From Leifsonia sp. 1010 (GTDB taxonomy: Bacteria > Actinomycetota > Actinomycetes > Actinomycetales > Microbacteriaceae), in contig NZ_JAVDSL010000002.1 in assembly GCF_031455295.1 (NCBI RefSeq), positions 529,285 to 593,284 of the forward strand: a stretch of 64,000 nucleotides of DNA, read 5' to 3'. Shown piece by piece: positions 53,843 through 63,143 of the stretch (its first letter is position 1; each line of letters starts with the position of its first letter). A model generated the notes under the pieces. That model saw only the letters and a list, made by a program, of their open reading frames with translations, did not search any database and had not been told where the DNA came from. Made by a program: the position numbers and the translations under genes.

Positions 53843-55057
53843 TCAGCCGCCGCGGCGGGGCGAGTCGGGCTCGTTGATCGAGCCGACGATCAGCGCCGCC
53901 TGCAGGATGAGGGCCTCGCGCGCGCCAGTCGCATCCCAGCCGATGACATCGGAGACGCGCTTCAGGCGGTAGCGGACGGTGTTCGGGTGCACGAACAGTT
54001 CGCGCGCCGTCGCCTCCAGCGACCGGCCGTTGTCGAGGTAGCACCACAGCGTGGTGAGCAGCTCGGTGGAGTAGCCCTGCAGCGGGCGGTAGATGCGACT
54101 GATCAGCGTCGCGCGGGCGAGGCCGTCGCCGGCGAGCGCGCGCTCCGGGAGCAGATCGTCCGCGTGCACCGGCCGCGGGCAGTTGCGCCAGGCGCGAGCG
54201 ACCGCGAAACCGGCGAGGGCCGCCTTCGCGCTCTTGGACGCATCCACCAGACTCTGCACCTCGTGGCCGAGCACCAGGTGACCGGGACCGAACCCGGGCT
54301 CCAGCTGCTGCGCGATCTCCATGAAGGAGACGATGGGCGCCGGGCCGATCGCGTCCTCCGGCGTGCTGTTGCTCGGCCAGGCGCGGCCGATGACCAGCAC
54401 GAGCCGGCTGCCCTGCACGCCGATCAGCACATCGGCCGACATGTGCCGGGCGGTGCGGCGCAGCTGGTCGACGTCGAGCATCTTCGGTGCGGTGCCGACG
54501 AGGACGCTGACCTCGCCGTGGCCGTGCCAGCCGAGCGCGGCGATGCGGCTCGGGAGCTCGTCGTCGTACTCCCCGGTCAGGATGCTGTCGACGACCAGGG
54601 CCTCCAGGCGGGCGTCCCAGAGGCCGCGGGCCTCGGCGGCCCGCGCGTAGACATCGGCCGCCGCGAACGCGATCTCGCGTGAGTACAGCAGGATGGCCTC
54701 CCGCAGGTCCTCGCCGCCCGCGCTCTTCACGCGCTCCTCGACCACCTCGACGGTGATCTTGATGAGCTGCAGCGTCTGCTGCAGGCTCACGCTGCGGAGC
54801 AGCTCGCGCGGGGCCGCGCCGAACACGTCGGCGGCGATCCACGGCGTCGAGCGGGGGTCGTCGTACCAGGAGATGAAGGATGAGATGCCCGCCTGGGCCA
54901 CCAGGCCGACGGCGCTGCGCCGGCCCGGTGGCATGTCGCGGTACCAGGGGAGGGTATCTTCGAGCCGCTTGAGCGTGGTCGTCGCCAGCTCACCCGAGAT
55001 CTTGCGCAGCCACGCGAGCGTCTCGGGCTTCGTCCTCTCCACCTGGCTGCCAGCCAC
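53843..55057 (-). CDS. fasR: PucR-type transcriptional regulator, FasR-like
   Basis: Regulator of about 404 residues. It has an N-terminal ligand-sensing region, a GGDEF-like middle (for example VLVGTAPKMLDVDQLRRTAR) and a C-terminal PucR helix-turn-helix: GYSTELLTTLWCYLDNGRSL and ATARELFVHPNTVRYRLKRV. In Streptomyces the gene in this same position, FasR, activates the fabDHPF operon. The position between aceE and fabD is identical, hence the name. GTG at 55057 lies 8 bp past the aceE stop; GTG at 55042 is also possible. Confidence 0.85.
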   Translation of the reverse strand: MAGSQVERTKPETLAWLRKISGELATTTLKRLEDTLPWYRDMPPGRRSAVGLVAQAGISSFISWYDDPRSTPWIAADVFGAAPRELLRSVSLQQTLQLIKITVEVVEERVKSAGGEDLREAILLYSREIAFAAADVYARAAEARGLWDARLEALVVDSILTGEYDDELPSRIAALGWHGHGEVSVLVGTAPKMLDVDQLRRTARHMSADVLIGVQGSRLVLVIGRAWPSNSTPEDAIGPAPIVSFMEIAQQLEPGFGPGHLVLGHEVQSLVDASKSAKAALAGFAVARAWRNCPRPVHADDLLPERALAGDGLARATLISRIYRPLQGYSTELLTTLWCYLDNGRSLEATARELFVHPNTVRYRLKRVSDVIGWDATGAREALILQAALIVGSINEPDSPRRGG

Positions 55058-55065
55058 GGGAGCCG

Positions 55066-57792
55066 TTACGCCTCGCCGCCCGCGCTGCCCGTGGTGCCGG
55101 CGTTGACGTCGTGCAGGAGGTACTTCTCGATCGCCCAGGCGGGGGCGTTCGGGTCGACCTTGCCCTGCGCGGCGAGCAGCTCCAGCGTCCGTACCACCAT
55201 CGACGGTCCGTCGATCTTGAAGAATCGGCGGGCCGCGGGGCGGGTGTCCGAGAAGCCGAAGCTGTCGGCGCCGAGGGTCGCGTACTCGCCCGGGACGAAC
55301 TGACGGATCATGTCCGGCACGGCGTGCGAGTAGTCGGTGACGGCGACGAACGGGCCCTCGGACCCCTGCAGCTTGCGGGTGACATACGGCACCTGCTTCT
55401 CCTGCTGCGGGTAGAGGAAGTTGTGCTCCTCGGCGGCGAGGCCGTCGCGGCGCAGCTCGCCCCACGAGGTGACGCTCCACACGTCGGCCGAGACTCCCCA
55501 GTCCTGCGCGAGCAGGTGCTGAGCCTCCAGGGCCCACGGCACCGAGACGCCCGACGCGAGCAGCTGGGCCTTCGGCCCGTCGCCCTCGCCGGCGCGCAGC
55601 TTGTAGACGCCGCGGACGATGCCGTCCACATCCACGCCCTCCGGCTCGGCCGGCTGGACGATCGGCTCGTTGTACACCGTGAGGTAGTACATGACGTTCG
55701 GGTCCGGGTGGTTGCCGCCGTACATCCGCTCCAGGCCGGCGCGCACGATGTGGCCGATCTCGTAGCCGTACGCCGGGTCGTACTGGACGACGGCCGGGTT
55801 GGTGGATGCGAGGAGCGGCGAGTGGCCGTCCGCGTGCTGCAGGCCCTCACCGGTCAGCGTGGTCCGACCGGCGGTGGCGCCGATGAGGAAGCCGCGCGCC
55901 ATCTGGTCGCCCGCCGCCCATAGGGCGTCGCCCGTGCGCTGGAAGCCGAACATCGAGTAGAAGACGTACACCGGGATGAGCGGCTCGCCCTGCGTCGAGT
56001 ACGACGTGCCCACGTTGGTGAACGCGGCCAGCGCGCCGGCCTCGTTGATGCCGACGTGGATGATCTGGCCCTGCGGGCTCTCCTTGTAGGCGAGGAGCAG
56101 CTCCCGGTCGACCGACGTGTAGTGCTGGCCGTTCGGGTTGTAGATCTTCGCGTTCGGGAAGAAGGCGTCCATACCGAAGGTGCGCGCCTCGTCCGGGATG
56201 ATCGGGACGATGCGGTGCCCGAAGTCCTTCGAGCGGAGCAGGTCCTTCAGCAGGCGGACGAACGCCATGGTCGTGGCGACCTCCTGCGTTCCGGAGCCCT
56301 TCTTCGAGATCGCGTACGCGGAGTCGTCCGGCAGGTTGAGCTGCGTGTACTTCGCGCGGCGCTCCGGCACGTAGCCGCCGAGCGCACGGCGACGGTCGTG
56401 CAGGTACTGGATCGCCTCGTCGTCCGCGCCGGGGTTGTAGTACGGCGGGAGGTACGGGTTCTCCTCGAGCTGGGCGTCCGTGATCGGGATGCGCATGGCA
56501 TCCCGGAACGTCTTCAGGTTGTCCAGCGTCATCTTCTTCATCTGGTGGGTCGCGTTGCGGCCCTCGAACGACGGGCCGAGCCCGTAGCCCTTGATGGTCT
56601 TGGCGATGATGACGGTCGGCTGGCCCTTGTGCTCGGCGGCCGCCTTGAAGGCCGCGTACACCTTGCGGTAGTCGTGACCGCCGCGCTTGAGGTTCCAGAT
56701 CTGGTCGTCGCTGTAGTCCTTGACGAGCTCCAGCGTCCGCGGGTCGCGGCCGAAGAAGTTCTCGCGGACGTACGCGCCGCTCTCGGTCTTGTACGTCTGG
56801 TAGTCGCCGTCGGGCGTCTCGTTCATGAGGTTGACGAGCGCGCCGTCGGCGTCGCGGGCGAGCAGGTCGTCCCACTCGCGGCCCCAGATGACCTTGATGA
56901 CGTTCCAGCCTGCGCCGCGGAAGAAGCTCTCGAGCTCCTGGATGATCTTGCCGTTGCCGCGGACCGGCCCGTCGAGGCGCTGCAGGTTCGCGTTGATGAC
57001 GAAGGTGAGGTTGTCGAGCTTCTCGTTCGCCGCGACCTGGAGCTGACCGCGCGACTCGACCTCATCCATCTCGCCGTCGCCGAGGAACGCCCAGACGTGC
57101 TGGTCGGAGGCGTCCTTGATGCCGCGGTTGGTGAGGTACTTGTTGAGCTGCGCCTGGTAGATCGCGTTGATCGGCCCGAGGCCCATCGACACGGTCGGGA
57201 ACTGCCAGAATTCGGGCATGAGGCGCGGGTGCGGGTAGCTGGAAAGGCCGCCGCCGGCGTGCGACTTCTCCTGGCGGAAGCCGTCGAGCTGGTCGGCGCT
57301 CAGGCGGCCCTCGAGGAACGCGCGGGCGTAGGTGCCGGGGGAGGCGTGGCCCTGGATGAAGATCTGGTCGCCGCCGCCCGGGTGGTCCTGGCCGCGGAAG
57401 AAGTGGTTGAAGCCGACCTCGTAGAGCGCGGCGCTCGACGCGTACGTCGAGATGTGGCCGCCGACGGCGATGCCGGGGCGCTGCGCACGGTGGACGAGGA
57501 CGGCGGCGTTCCAGCGGATCCACGCGCGGTAGCGGCGCTCGATCTCCTCGTCACCGGGGAACTCGGGCTCGTTCTCCGGGGAGATCGTGTTGATGTAGTC
57601 CGTCGTCGGGACCATCGGCACGCCGACGTGCAGTTCCTTCGAGCGCTTGAGCAGGCTGAGCATGATCTCGCGAGCACGCTCATGGCCATGGGCCGCAACC
57701 AGTTGATCGAGGGATTCGCGCCACTCGGCGGTCTCCTCCGGGTCCGAATCGATGTTATTCATCGAGTACGGGTCCTGGTCGTTTACAGTCAC
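55066..57792 (-). CDS. aceE: Pyruvate dehydrogenase E1 component, homodimeric type
   Basis: Thiamine-diphosphate enzyme of 908 residues that decarboxylates pyruvate and feeds acetyl-CoA synthesis through the E2/E3 components. The diphosphate motif is [16 protein letters not shown] followed by [10 protein letters not shown] (about residues 230-270). Other landmarks are the N-terminal [38 protein letters not shown] and the C-terminal [16 protein letters not shown]. Its place upstream of fasR/fab fits acetyl-CoA supply for fatty acid synthesis. Confidence 0.97.
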   Translation of the reverse strand: MTVNDQDPYSMNNIDSDPEETAEWRESLDQLVAAHGHERAREIMLSLLKRSKELHVGVPMVPTTDYINTISPENEPEFPGDEEIERRYRAWIRWNAAVLVHRAQRPGIAVGGHISTYASSAALYEVGFNHFFRGQDHPGGGDQIFIQGHASPGTYARAFLEGRLSADQLDGFRQEKSHAGGGLSSYPHPRLMPEFWQFPTVSMGLGPINAIYQAQLNKYLTNRGIKDASDQHVWAFLGDGEMDEVESRGQLQVAANEKLDNLTFVINANLQRLDGPVRGNGKIIQELESFFRGAGWNVIKVIWGREWDDLLARDADGALVNLMNETPDGDYQTYKTESGAYVRENFFGRDPRTLELVKDYSDDQIWNLKRGGHDYRKVYAAFKAAAEHKGQPTVIIAKTIKGYGLGPSFEGRNATHQMKKMTLDNLKTFRDAMRIPITDAQLEENPYLPPYYNPGADDEAIQYLHDRRRALGGYVPERRAKYTQLNLPDDSAYAISKKGSGTQEVATTMAFVRLLKDLLRSKDFGHRIVPIIPDEARTFGMDAFFPNAKIYNPNGQHYTSVDRELLLAYKESPQGQIIHVGINEAGALAAFTNVGTSYSTQGEPLIPVYVFYSMFGFQRTGDALWAAGDQMARGFLIGATAGRTTLTGEGLQHADGHSPLLASTNPAVVQYDPAYGYEIGHIVRAGLERMYGGNHPDPNVMYYLTVYNEPIVQPAEPEGVDVDGIVRGVYKLRAGEGDGPKAQLLASGVSVPWALEAQHLLAQDWGVSADVWSVTSWGELRRDGLAAEEHNFLYPQQEKQVPYVTRKLQGSEGPFVAVTDYSHAVPDMIRQFVPGEYATLGADSFGFSDTRPAARRFFKIDGPSMVVRTLELLAAQGKVDPNAPAWAIEKYLLHDVNAGTTGSAGGEA

Positions 57793-57911
57793 CCTCGACC
57801 TCTTTCTTGTGTCGGATGGATCGTGGACAAGCCGGAGCGCTGTCGGGTTTCGACAAGCGCGGGCACCATCGTCCAGCCTAGCCTCACTCCGGCGCCGTCG
57901 TTGACCGTCAC

Positions 57912-57940
57912 TTGGTGCTGCGAGAACCGAGGTCTAGGCT
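57912..57940 (+). promoter_or_regulatory. Promoter of the peroxiredoxin gene
   Basis: TTGGTG (57912-57917) and TAGGCT (57935-57940) are separated by 17 bp. The GTG start comes 8 nt later, consistent with a leaderless transcript. The promoter is divergent from aceE. Confidence 0.55.
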
Positions 57941-57948
57941 GTGTCATC

Positions 57949-58419
57949 GTGGCTCTAGAGAACGACACGCTCGCACCCGATTTCGAACTGCTCAACCAGT
58001 ACGGGGAGACGGTTCGACTGAGCGACTTCCGGGGCAGGAAGGCCGTCGCGATCGTCTTCTTCCCGCTCGCCTTCTCGGGCACCTGCACCGGCGAACTGTG
58101 CGCGCTGCGCGACAACATCTCCCTGTTCGAGGATCACCGGGTCGAATTGCTGGGCGTCTCGGTCGACTCCAAGTTCACGCTGCGGGCGTGGGCGGAGCAG
58201 GAGGGCTACGAATTCTCGCTGCTCGCGGACTTCTGGCCGCACGGCGACATCGCAAAGGAGTACGGCGTCTTCCTGCCCGAGAAGGGCTTCGCGAACCGCG
58301 CGACCTTCCTCATCGACGAGCGCGGCATCATCCGCCAGTCCTTCATCACCGCGCCGGGCGAGGCCCGCTCGATCGACGCCTACCGCGCGGCGCTCGACCG
58401 CCTCCCCGCCCACGTCTGA
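57949..58419 (+). CDS. Peroxiredoxin, AhpE-like
   Basis: Thiol peroxidase of 156 residues. The peroxidatic Cys46 lies in FFPLAFSGTCTGELCALRDN, with Cys51 five residues on. The family pattern continues with ELLGVSVDSKFTLRAWAEQE and KGFANRATFLIDERGIIRQS. Length and motif fit the AhpE class found in Actinobacteria, which reduces peroxides with the help of mycothiol/mycoredoxin. GTG at 57949 is preceded by a TAGGCT box at 8 nt. Confidence 0.9.
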   Translation: MALENDTLAPDFELLNQYGETVRLSDFRGRKAVAIVFFPLAFSGTCTGELCALRDNISLFEDHRVELLGVSVDSKFTLRAWAEQEGYEFSLLADFWPHGDIAKEYGVFLPEKGFANRATFLIDERGIIRQSFITAPGEARSIDAYRAALDRLPAHV

Positions 58420-58471
58420 CCGCGCGCGCCCTTCCCGCCCCGCGCCCCCTCTCCCTCCCCGTTCCGCCGGG

Positions 58472-58534
58472 CGAAGATTTGCGCCAAGTCTCGGTTATGA
58501 GACACGCATAACCGAGATTTGGCGCAAATCTTCG
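58472..58534. repeat. 27-bp nested palindrome before tRNA-Val
   Basis: Arms at 58472-58498 and 58508-58534 pair with one mismatch around GAGACACGC. Each arm contains GATTTGCGCCAA- or its complement, which is itself palindromic. It belongs to the family at 10090 and 28994 and lies between the peroxiredoxin gene and tRNA-Val. Confidence 0.88.
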
Positions 58535-58571
58535 AGAGGGTGAGGGGTTCGGTAGGGTGGAGGGGCGTCAG

Positions 58572-58644
58572 GGGCCTTTAGCTCAGCTGGTAGAGCGCCA
58601 CGTTTACACCGTGGATGTCGTCGGTTCGATCCCGGCAGGGCCCA
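58572..58644 (+). tRNA. tRNA-Val (TAC)
   Basis: A 73-nt cloverleaf. Acceptor GGGCCTT pairs with AGGGCCC, the anticodon loop TTTACAC gives UAC, and the T-loop is TTCGATC. CCA is not encoded. A degenerate copy of the last ~35 nt lies 14 bp further on. Confidence 0.96.
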
Positions 58645-58658
58645 CTTCTCCTGGACGG

Positions 58659-58698
58659 GTCGTCGGTTCGATGCTGAGCCCCAAGGCAGGGCCCACTT
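58659..58698 (+). repeat. Partial duplicate of the tRNA-Val 3' end
   Basis: GTCGTCGGTTCGAT (58659-58672) and GGCAGGGCCCACTT (58685-58698) repeat the T-arm and acceptor end of tRNA-Val together with 4 bp of its downstream flank. They are separated by a 12-bp insertion, GCTGAGCCCCAA. The copy abuts the TetR stop codon. A tRNA 3'-end copy is typical of recombination at tRNA genes, but here it may be a simple tandem duplication. Confidence 0.75.
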
Positions 58699-58699
58699 T

Positions 58700-59296
58700 C
58701 TATTGATCCGCGGGCGCGAGCAGCTCGAAGAGCGCGTCGACCGTCGCGGCCATGTCGACCGACGGGTCCTGCAGCCACTGCAGCTGCATGCCGTCGGAGA
58801 CCGCCTGCAGGATGCGCGCGAGCGTTTCCGGGTCGACCCGGCTCCCGACCGCGTCGACACCCTGGCGCTCCGCCAACGCCGCGGCGAACGTGCGGCGGAG
58901 GGCCGCACTGCGCTCGACGAAGTAGTCGTGGGCGGGATGCTGCGGGTCACCGGCATCGACCGCCAGACGCGAGAACAGCTGGACGAGCCCCGGCACCTCG
59001 GCGTTGTGCCGCACGATTCCGACGTAGCCGTCACGGATGCGGTCGAGCGACGCCTGCTCGTCCACGTCGCCGAAGCGGCGGCTGTCGACCTCGTCGCGCT
59101 TGCGGAGGATTGCCGTGAACAGCTCCTCCTTGCTGTCGAAGTAATGGAGGAGGCCGGCCTGGCTGAGGCCTACCGCATCCGCCAGCTCCTTCACCGACGC
59201 TCCGCGGATGCCCTCGCGGGCGATCACCTCGAGCGCGCGCTCCAGGATCTCGTCCCGTTTGGCCACGCCTTTCGCGTAGGAACCTCGTCGTGCCAT
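58700..59296 (-). CDS. TetR-family transcriptional regulator
   Basis: Repressor-type protein of 198 residues. The N-terminal helix-turn-helix is ALEVIAREGIRGASVKELAD and AVGLSQAGLLHYFDSKEELF. The C-terminal ligand domain covers about 75-190. ATG at 59296 starts MARRGSYAKGVAKRDEILER, the usual TetR beginning. It is divergent from the transporter/GH3 pair over a 99-bp region with two inverted repeats, so it probably controls that pair and itself. Confidence 0.9.
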   Translation of the reverse strand: MARRGSYAKGVAKRDEILERALEVIAREGIRGASVKELADAVGLSQAGLLHYFDSKEELFTAILRKRDEVDSRRFGDVDEQASLDRIRDGYVGIVRHNAEVPGLVQLFSRLAVDAGDPQHPAHDYFVERSAALRRTFAAALAERQGVDAVGSRVDPETLARILQAVSDGMQLQWLQDPSVDMAATVDALFELLAPADQ

Positions 59297-59321
59297 GCCT
59301 CCACCATAACCCGAACGGTGC

Positions 59322-59371
59322 TTGCTTTCTGAAAACCGAGTGACGTATGGTTTTCCCACCGTCCACGGTGG
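59322..59371 (+). promoter_or_regulatory. Promoter and two candidate TetR operators for the MFS/GH3 operon
   Basis: TTGCTT (59322-59327) and TATGGT (59346-59351) make a promoter with an 18-bp spacer. GAAAACC (59331-59337) and GGTTTTC (59349-59355) form an inverted repeat across the spacer and the -10 box. CCACCGT-CC-ACGGTGG (59356-59371) is a perfect 16-bp palindrome at the likely transcription start. Either could bind the divergent TetR protein. Confidence 0.6.
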
Positions 59372-59395
59372 ATGGTGAGAGGAACCCCTTCGACA

Positions 59396-60712
59396 ATGAC
59401 GTCAGACACCTCCGTCCCGCTCGGCGAACCCGCCGCCGAGCCAGCGCCGATCACGACCAACACCTTCGTCGGCACCGCCTCCGGCAACGACGACCCGCCA
59501 GCGCCCATCAAGGGCCTCCGCCGGCTGATGGTGTGGATCATCCCCGCCAACCTCGGCATCTATCTGATCTGGGGCGCGCTGCCCGGCATCCTCCTCCCGC
59601 AGCAGATCACGCAGCTGTTCGGGGAGCAGGACAAGGTCGCCAACCTCACGATCGTGGCGACCATCGGCGCGTTCGCGGCCATGATCGCGCAGCCGATCGC
59701 CGGTCAGATCTCCGACCGTACCCGTTCGCGCTTCGGGCGCAGAGCGCCGTGGATCCTCCTCGGGTCGCTCGCGGGCGGCCTGTCGCTGATCGGCCTCGCG
59801 TTCGCGAACTCGCTCGTCGGAGTGATCATCGCTTGGACCCTCGTCCAGGTCTGCTACAACTTCGCCCAGGGCCCGCTCACGGCGGTCATGCCCGACCGGG
59901 TGCCCCTCAAGCGCCGCGGCACGTTCGCCGCGCTCTCCGGGATCGGCCTGATGGTGGGGGCGCTCGGCGGCTCGATCATCGGCTCGCTCTTCTTCAACAG
60001 CATCGCCGTCGGCTACGTCTTCTTCGCCGTATTCTCGCTCGTCGTCCTGAGCCTGTTCGTCCTGTTCAACCCCGACTACTCGAGCCGGGCGCTCGAACGG
60101 GAGCCGTTCACGCTGGGCGAGTTCCTCCGCACGTTCTGGGTCAACCCGATCGCGCACCCCGACTTCTTCTGGGCGTTCACCGGACGACTGCTGCTCTACA
60201 CCGGGTACTTCGCCGTGACGGGGTACCAGCTCTTCCTGCTGACCGACTACTTCCACGTCGCGCACCCGGAGCAGGTGATCCCGCTGCTCGGGCTGATCAG
60301 CCTCGCCGGCATCATCATCTCGACAGTGATCTCCGGCCCGCTCTCCGACCGCTTCGGCCGCCGCAAGCCCTTCGTCTTCGCCTCGGCCGCCGTCGTCAGC
60401 ATCGCCTTCCTACTGCCGTGGCTCTGGCCCGACCTGACCGCCTGGTTCATCATGACGGCCATCTCGGGATTCGGCTTCGGAATGTTCCAGGCAGTGGATA
60501 CGGCGCTGATGAGCGAGGTGCTGCCGTCGGCGAAGTCCTTCGCCAAGGACCTCGGGGTCGTGAACATCGCCGCGACCCTCCCGCAGACCCTCGCTCCCGG
60601 TGTCGCCGGCGCGATCGTGCTCGCCTTCGGATACGCCGGACTCTTCCCCATCGGGATCGTGCTCGGCATCCTGGGGGCACTGGCCGTCTGGCCCATCAAG
60701 GCGACCCGCTGA
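59396..60712 (+). CDS. MFS transporter, sugar/glycoside type
   Basis: Membrane carrier of 438 residues with 12 helices. The loop between helices 2 and 3 reads QPIAGQISDRTRSRFGRRAP, and the equivalent in the second half is SGPLSDRFGRRKPF, the two signature motifs of the superfamily. The pattern resembles glycoside-pentoside-hexuronide/sucrose carriers (SLC45-like). With the GH3 glycosidase encoded next, it is probably an importer of a beta-glucoside. ATG at 59396 follows GAGAGGAACCCC; the upstream ATG at 59372 is less good. Confidence 0.88.
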   Translation: MTSDTSVPLGEPAAEPAPITTNTFVGTASGNDDPPAPIKGLRRLMVWIIPANLGIYLIWGALPGILLPQQITQLFGEQDKVANLTIVATIGAFAAMIAQPIAGQISDRTRSRFGRRAPWILLGSLAGGLSLIGLAFANSLVGVIIAWTLVQVCYNFAQGPLTAVMPDRVPLKRRGTFAALSGIGLMVGALGGSIIGSLFFNSIAVGYVFFAVFSLVVLSLFVLFNPDYSSRALEREPFTLGEFLRTFWVNPIAHPDFFWAFTGRLLLYTGYFAVTGYQLFLLTDYFHVAHPEQVIPLLGLISLAGIIISTVISGPLSDRFGRRKPFVFASAAVVSIAFLLPWLWPDLTAWFIMTAISGFGFGMFQAVDTALMSEVLPSAKSFAKDLGVVNIAATLPQTLAPGVAGAIVLAFGYAGLFPIGIVLGILGALAVWPIKATR

Positions 60713-60761
60713 CCCCGACCGACTTCTCTCACTGCTTCATGCACCACACGGAAGGAAATCC

Positions 60762-63050
60762 ATGACAGACACCACAACGGCAGGCGCCCCTGCCGACATC
60801 TCCGCGCTCAGCGTCGAGGAGAAGGCGTCGCTCACCAGCGGCGCGAGCTTCTGGCGCACGAAGGCGGTCGGCGACATCCCGTCCGTCATGCTCACCGACG
60901 GGCCGCACGGCCTTCGCAAGCAGCGCGAAGGCGGCGATCACCTCGGGATCGGCGACAGCGTTCCCGCCACCTGCTTCCCGCCCGCCGTCGCGCTCGGCTC
61001 CTCCTGGGATGTCGATCTGGTCGAGCGCGTCGGCACCGCGCTGGGCGTCGAGTCGTCCATCGAGGACGTCGCCGTCCTCCTGGGCCCGGGCATCAACATC
61101 AAGCGGTCGCCGTTGTGCGGCCGCAACTTCGAGTACCTGAGCGAGGATCCCATCGTCTCCGGCGTGCTCGGCGCTGCGCTCGTGCGCGGCATCCAGTCGC
61201 AGGGGGTCGGTGCGTCGCTGAAGCACTTCGCGGCCAACAACCAGGAGGACGACCGGATGCGTTCCTCCTCCGATGTGGACCCGCGGCCGCTGCGCGAGAT
61301 CTACCTGCGGGGATTCCAGCGCGTCGTCGAGGACGCCCAGCCGCATACGGTGATGTGTTCGTACAACCGCATCAACGGTGTCTTCGCGTCGGAGAACCGG
61401 TGGCTGCTCACCGACGTGCTGCGCGACGAGTGGGGCTTCCAGGGCCTCGTCGTCTCCGACTGGGGAGCGGTCAGCGACCGTGTGGCCGCGCTGAATGCCG
61501 GGCTCGACCTCGAGATGCCCGGCAACGCCGGACTGAGCGATGCCGCGGTCGTGGCGGCGGTGGGCGACGGCTCGCTCGAGGAGTCCGTGCTGGATGCGTC
61601 GGCGGCCCGGGTGGCAGCACTCGCTACGCGCTGGGCGGCGACCGAGCGCGTTCAGGGTCCGCTCGATGTGGACGCCCACCACGCCCTGGCCCGGGAAGCG
61701 GCCGGCCGATCCATCGTGCTGCTGAAGAACGACCCGGCGGCGCACGACGGGCAGCCGCTTCTCCCGCTCGACGCCGACCGGTCGATCGCGATCATCGGCG
61801 CTTTCGCCGAGAAGCCGCGCTACCAGGGCGCCGGGTCGTCGATGATCCACCCCACGCGGCTCGACGACGCCCTCACGGCCATCCGCGCGGCGGCCGCTGA
61901 CGTGACGTACGCACCGGGGTTCTCACTGGCGGCCGAGGTGGATGCGGCGGAGTCGTCGCGACTGCGCGAAGAAGCCGTCGCCGCCGCATCCACCGCCGAC
62001 GTCGCCGTCGTCTTCGCCGGACTGCCCGCACGGCTGGAGTCCGAGGGCTACGACCGCGACGACATCGACCTGCCGGCGGACCAGCTGGCCGTCATCGATG
62101 CGGTCGTCGCGGCCAACCCGCGCACGGTGGTCGTGCTGTCCAACGGCGGCGTGGTGACGCTCCCGTTCTCGAGCACCGTGCCGGCGATCGTGGAGGGATG
62201 GCTGCTCGGCCAGGCGGGCGGCTCCGCCACCGCGGACGTGCTGTTCGGCGCGGTCAACCCGTCGGGCAAGCTCACCGAGACGGTCCCTTTGCGGCTGGAG
62301 GACACCCCGGCGTTCCTCAACTTCCCCGGAGAGGAGGGACACGTCCGGTACGGCGAGGGCCTGTTCGTCGGCTACCGCTGGTACGACGCGCGGCGGATGG
62401 AGGTCGAGTATCCGTTCGGTCACGGACTCTCGTACACGACGTTCTCCTACGGCGACGCGAGCGCTTCCGTGAGCGCATCCGGCGAGATCGAAGTGCGCGT
62501 CACCGTGACGAACACGGGGGAGCGCCCCGGTCGTGAGGTCGTGCAGGTGTACACGTCTCTGGCCGGATCGCGCGTGCAGCGGCCGCCGCGGGAACTCAAG
62601 GGCTTCGGCGCGATCGAGCTCGAACCCGGCGCCTCCGGGGAGGTTGCGGTGACGATCCGGCGGGAGGACCTGGCGTACTGGGATGTTCGCGCCGACCGCT
62701 GGGTGGTCGAGGGCGGCGAGTACACGATCGAGGTGGGCGCCTCCAGCCGCGACCTGCGGGCCGCGGTCTCGGCCACGGTCGACGGAGACGAGGTGCGGCT
62801 GCCGCTCACGCGCGAGTCGTCGCTCGGCGAGGTGCTCGCGCATCCCGTCGCCGGTCCGATGGTGCAGGGAGCGCTGGCGGGGATGTCGGAGCTGCTCAAC
62901 GGCGCGTCGTCGATCATGCCGGAGGGCGTGTCGATGGAGCGGATGATGGCATCGTTCCCGATCGGCCGCGTCGGCATGATGTCGGGCGGCCAGGTGACGC
63001 CCGACATGATCGACGGGCTGCTCGCCGCCGCGAACGCACAGCAGCAGTGA
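60762..63050 (+). CDS. Glycoside hydrolase family 3 (beta-glucosidase-like)
   Basis: Cytoplasmic glycosidase of 762 residues without a signal peptide. The TIM-barrel part has LTDGPHGLR, LLGPGINIKRSPLCGRNFEY, SLKHFAANNQEDDR and the nucleophile Asp233 in GLVVSDWGAVSDR. The alpha/beta sandwich holds PARLESEGYDRDDIDLP, and a fibronectin III-like domain follows (REVVQVYTSLAGSRVQRPPR). The last ~65 residues (HPVAGPMVQGALAGMSELLN onwards) form an extra Met-rich tail found in some GH3 enzymes. ATG follows GGAAGGAAATCC. It forms an operon with the MFS transporter. Confidence 0.93.
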   Translation: MTDTTTAGAPADISALSVEEKASLTSGASFWRTKAVGDIPSVMLTDGPHGLRKQREGGDHLGIGDSVPATCFPPAVALGSSWDVDLVERVGTALGVESSIEDVAVLLGPGINIKRSPLCGRNFEYLSEDPIVSGVLGAALVRGIQSQGVGASLKHFAANNQEDDRMRSSSDVDPRPLREIYLRGFQRVVEDAQPHTVMCSYNRINGVFASENRWLLTDVLRDEWGFQGLVVSDWGAVSDRVAALNAGLDLEMPGNAGLSDAAVVAAVGDGSLEESVLDASAARVAALATRWAATERVQGPLDVDAHHALAREAAGRSIVLLKNDPAAHDGQPLLPLDADRSIAIIGAFAEKPRYQGAGSSMIHPTRLDDALTAIRAAAADVTYAPGFSLAAEVDAAESSRLREEAVAAASTADVAVVFAGLPARLESEGYDRDDIDLPADQLAVIDAVVAANPRTVVVLSNGGVVTLPFSSTVPAIVEGWLLGQAGGSATADVLFGAVNPSGKLTETVPLRLEDTPAFLNFPGEEGHVRYGEGLFVGYRWYDARRMEVEYPFGHGLSYTTFSYGDASASVSASGEIEVRVTVTNTGERPGREVVQVYTSLAGSRVQRPPRELKGFGAIELEPGASGEVAVTIRREDLAYWDVRADRWVVEGGEYTIEVGASSRDLRAAVSATVDGDEVRLPLTRESSLGEVLAHPVAGPMVQGALAGMSELLNGASSIMPEGVSMERMMASFPIGRVGMMSGGQVTPDMIDGLLAAANAQQQ

Positions 63051-63131
63051 CGCCGGCCCCGGTCCGTCGAGTCGAGCTCGATGGGCCGGGGCATTGCCGT
63101 ATGCGGTCGCCGTATGCGGGCGCCGCGTGGA

Positions 63132-63137
63132 TAGGCT
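63132..63137 (+). promoter_or_regulatory. -10 hexamer TAGGCT for the steroid-reductase-like gene
   Basis: TAGGCT lies 6 nt before the ATG at 63144, with no ribosome binding site, as for other leaderless genes of this window. Confidence 0.55.
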
Positions 63138-63143
63138 GGCCGC

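Noticed and set aside
58659..58698. A second complete tRNA-Val gene
   Set aside because: Only the 3' third is present, and it is interrupted by 12 bp; there is no acceptor 5' arm or anticodon stem.
58578..58778. A 66-codon minus-strand frame overlapping tRNA-Val (product containing CRDRTDDIHGVNVALYQLS)
   Set aside because: Translation of the tRNA and its 3' duplicate; this is a well-known type of spurious annotation.
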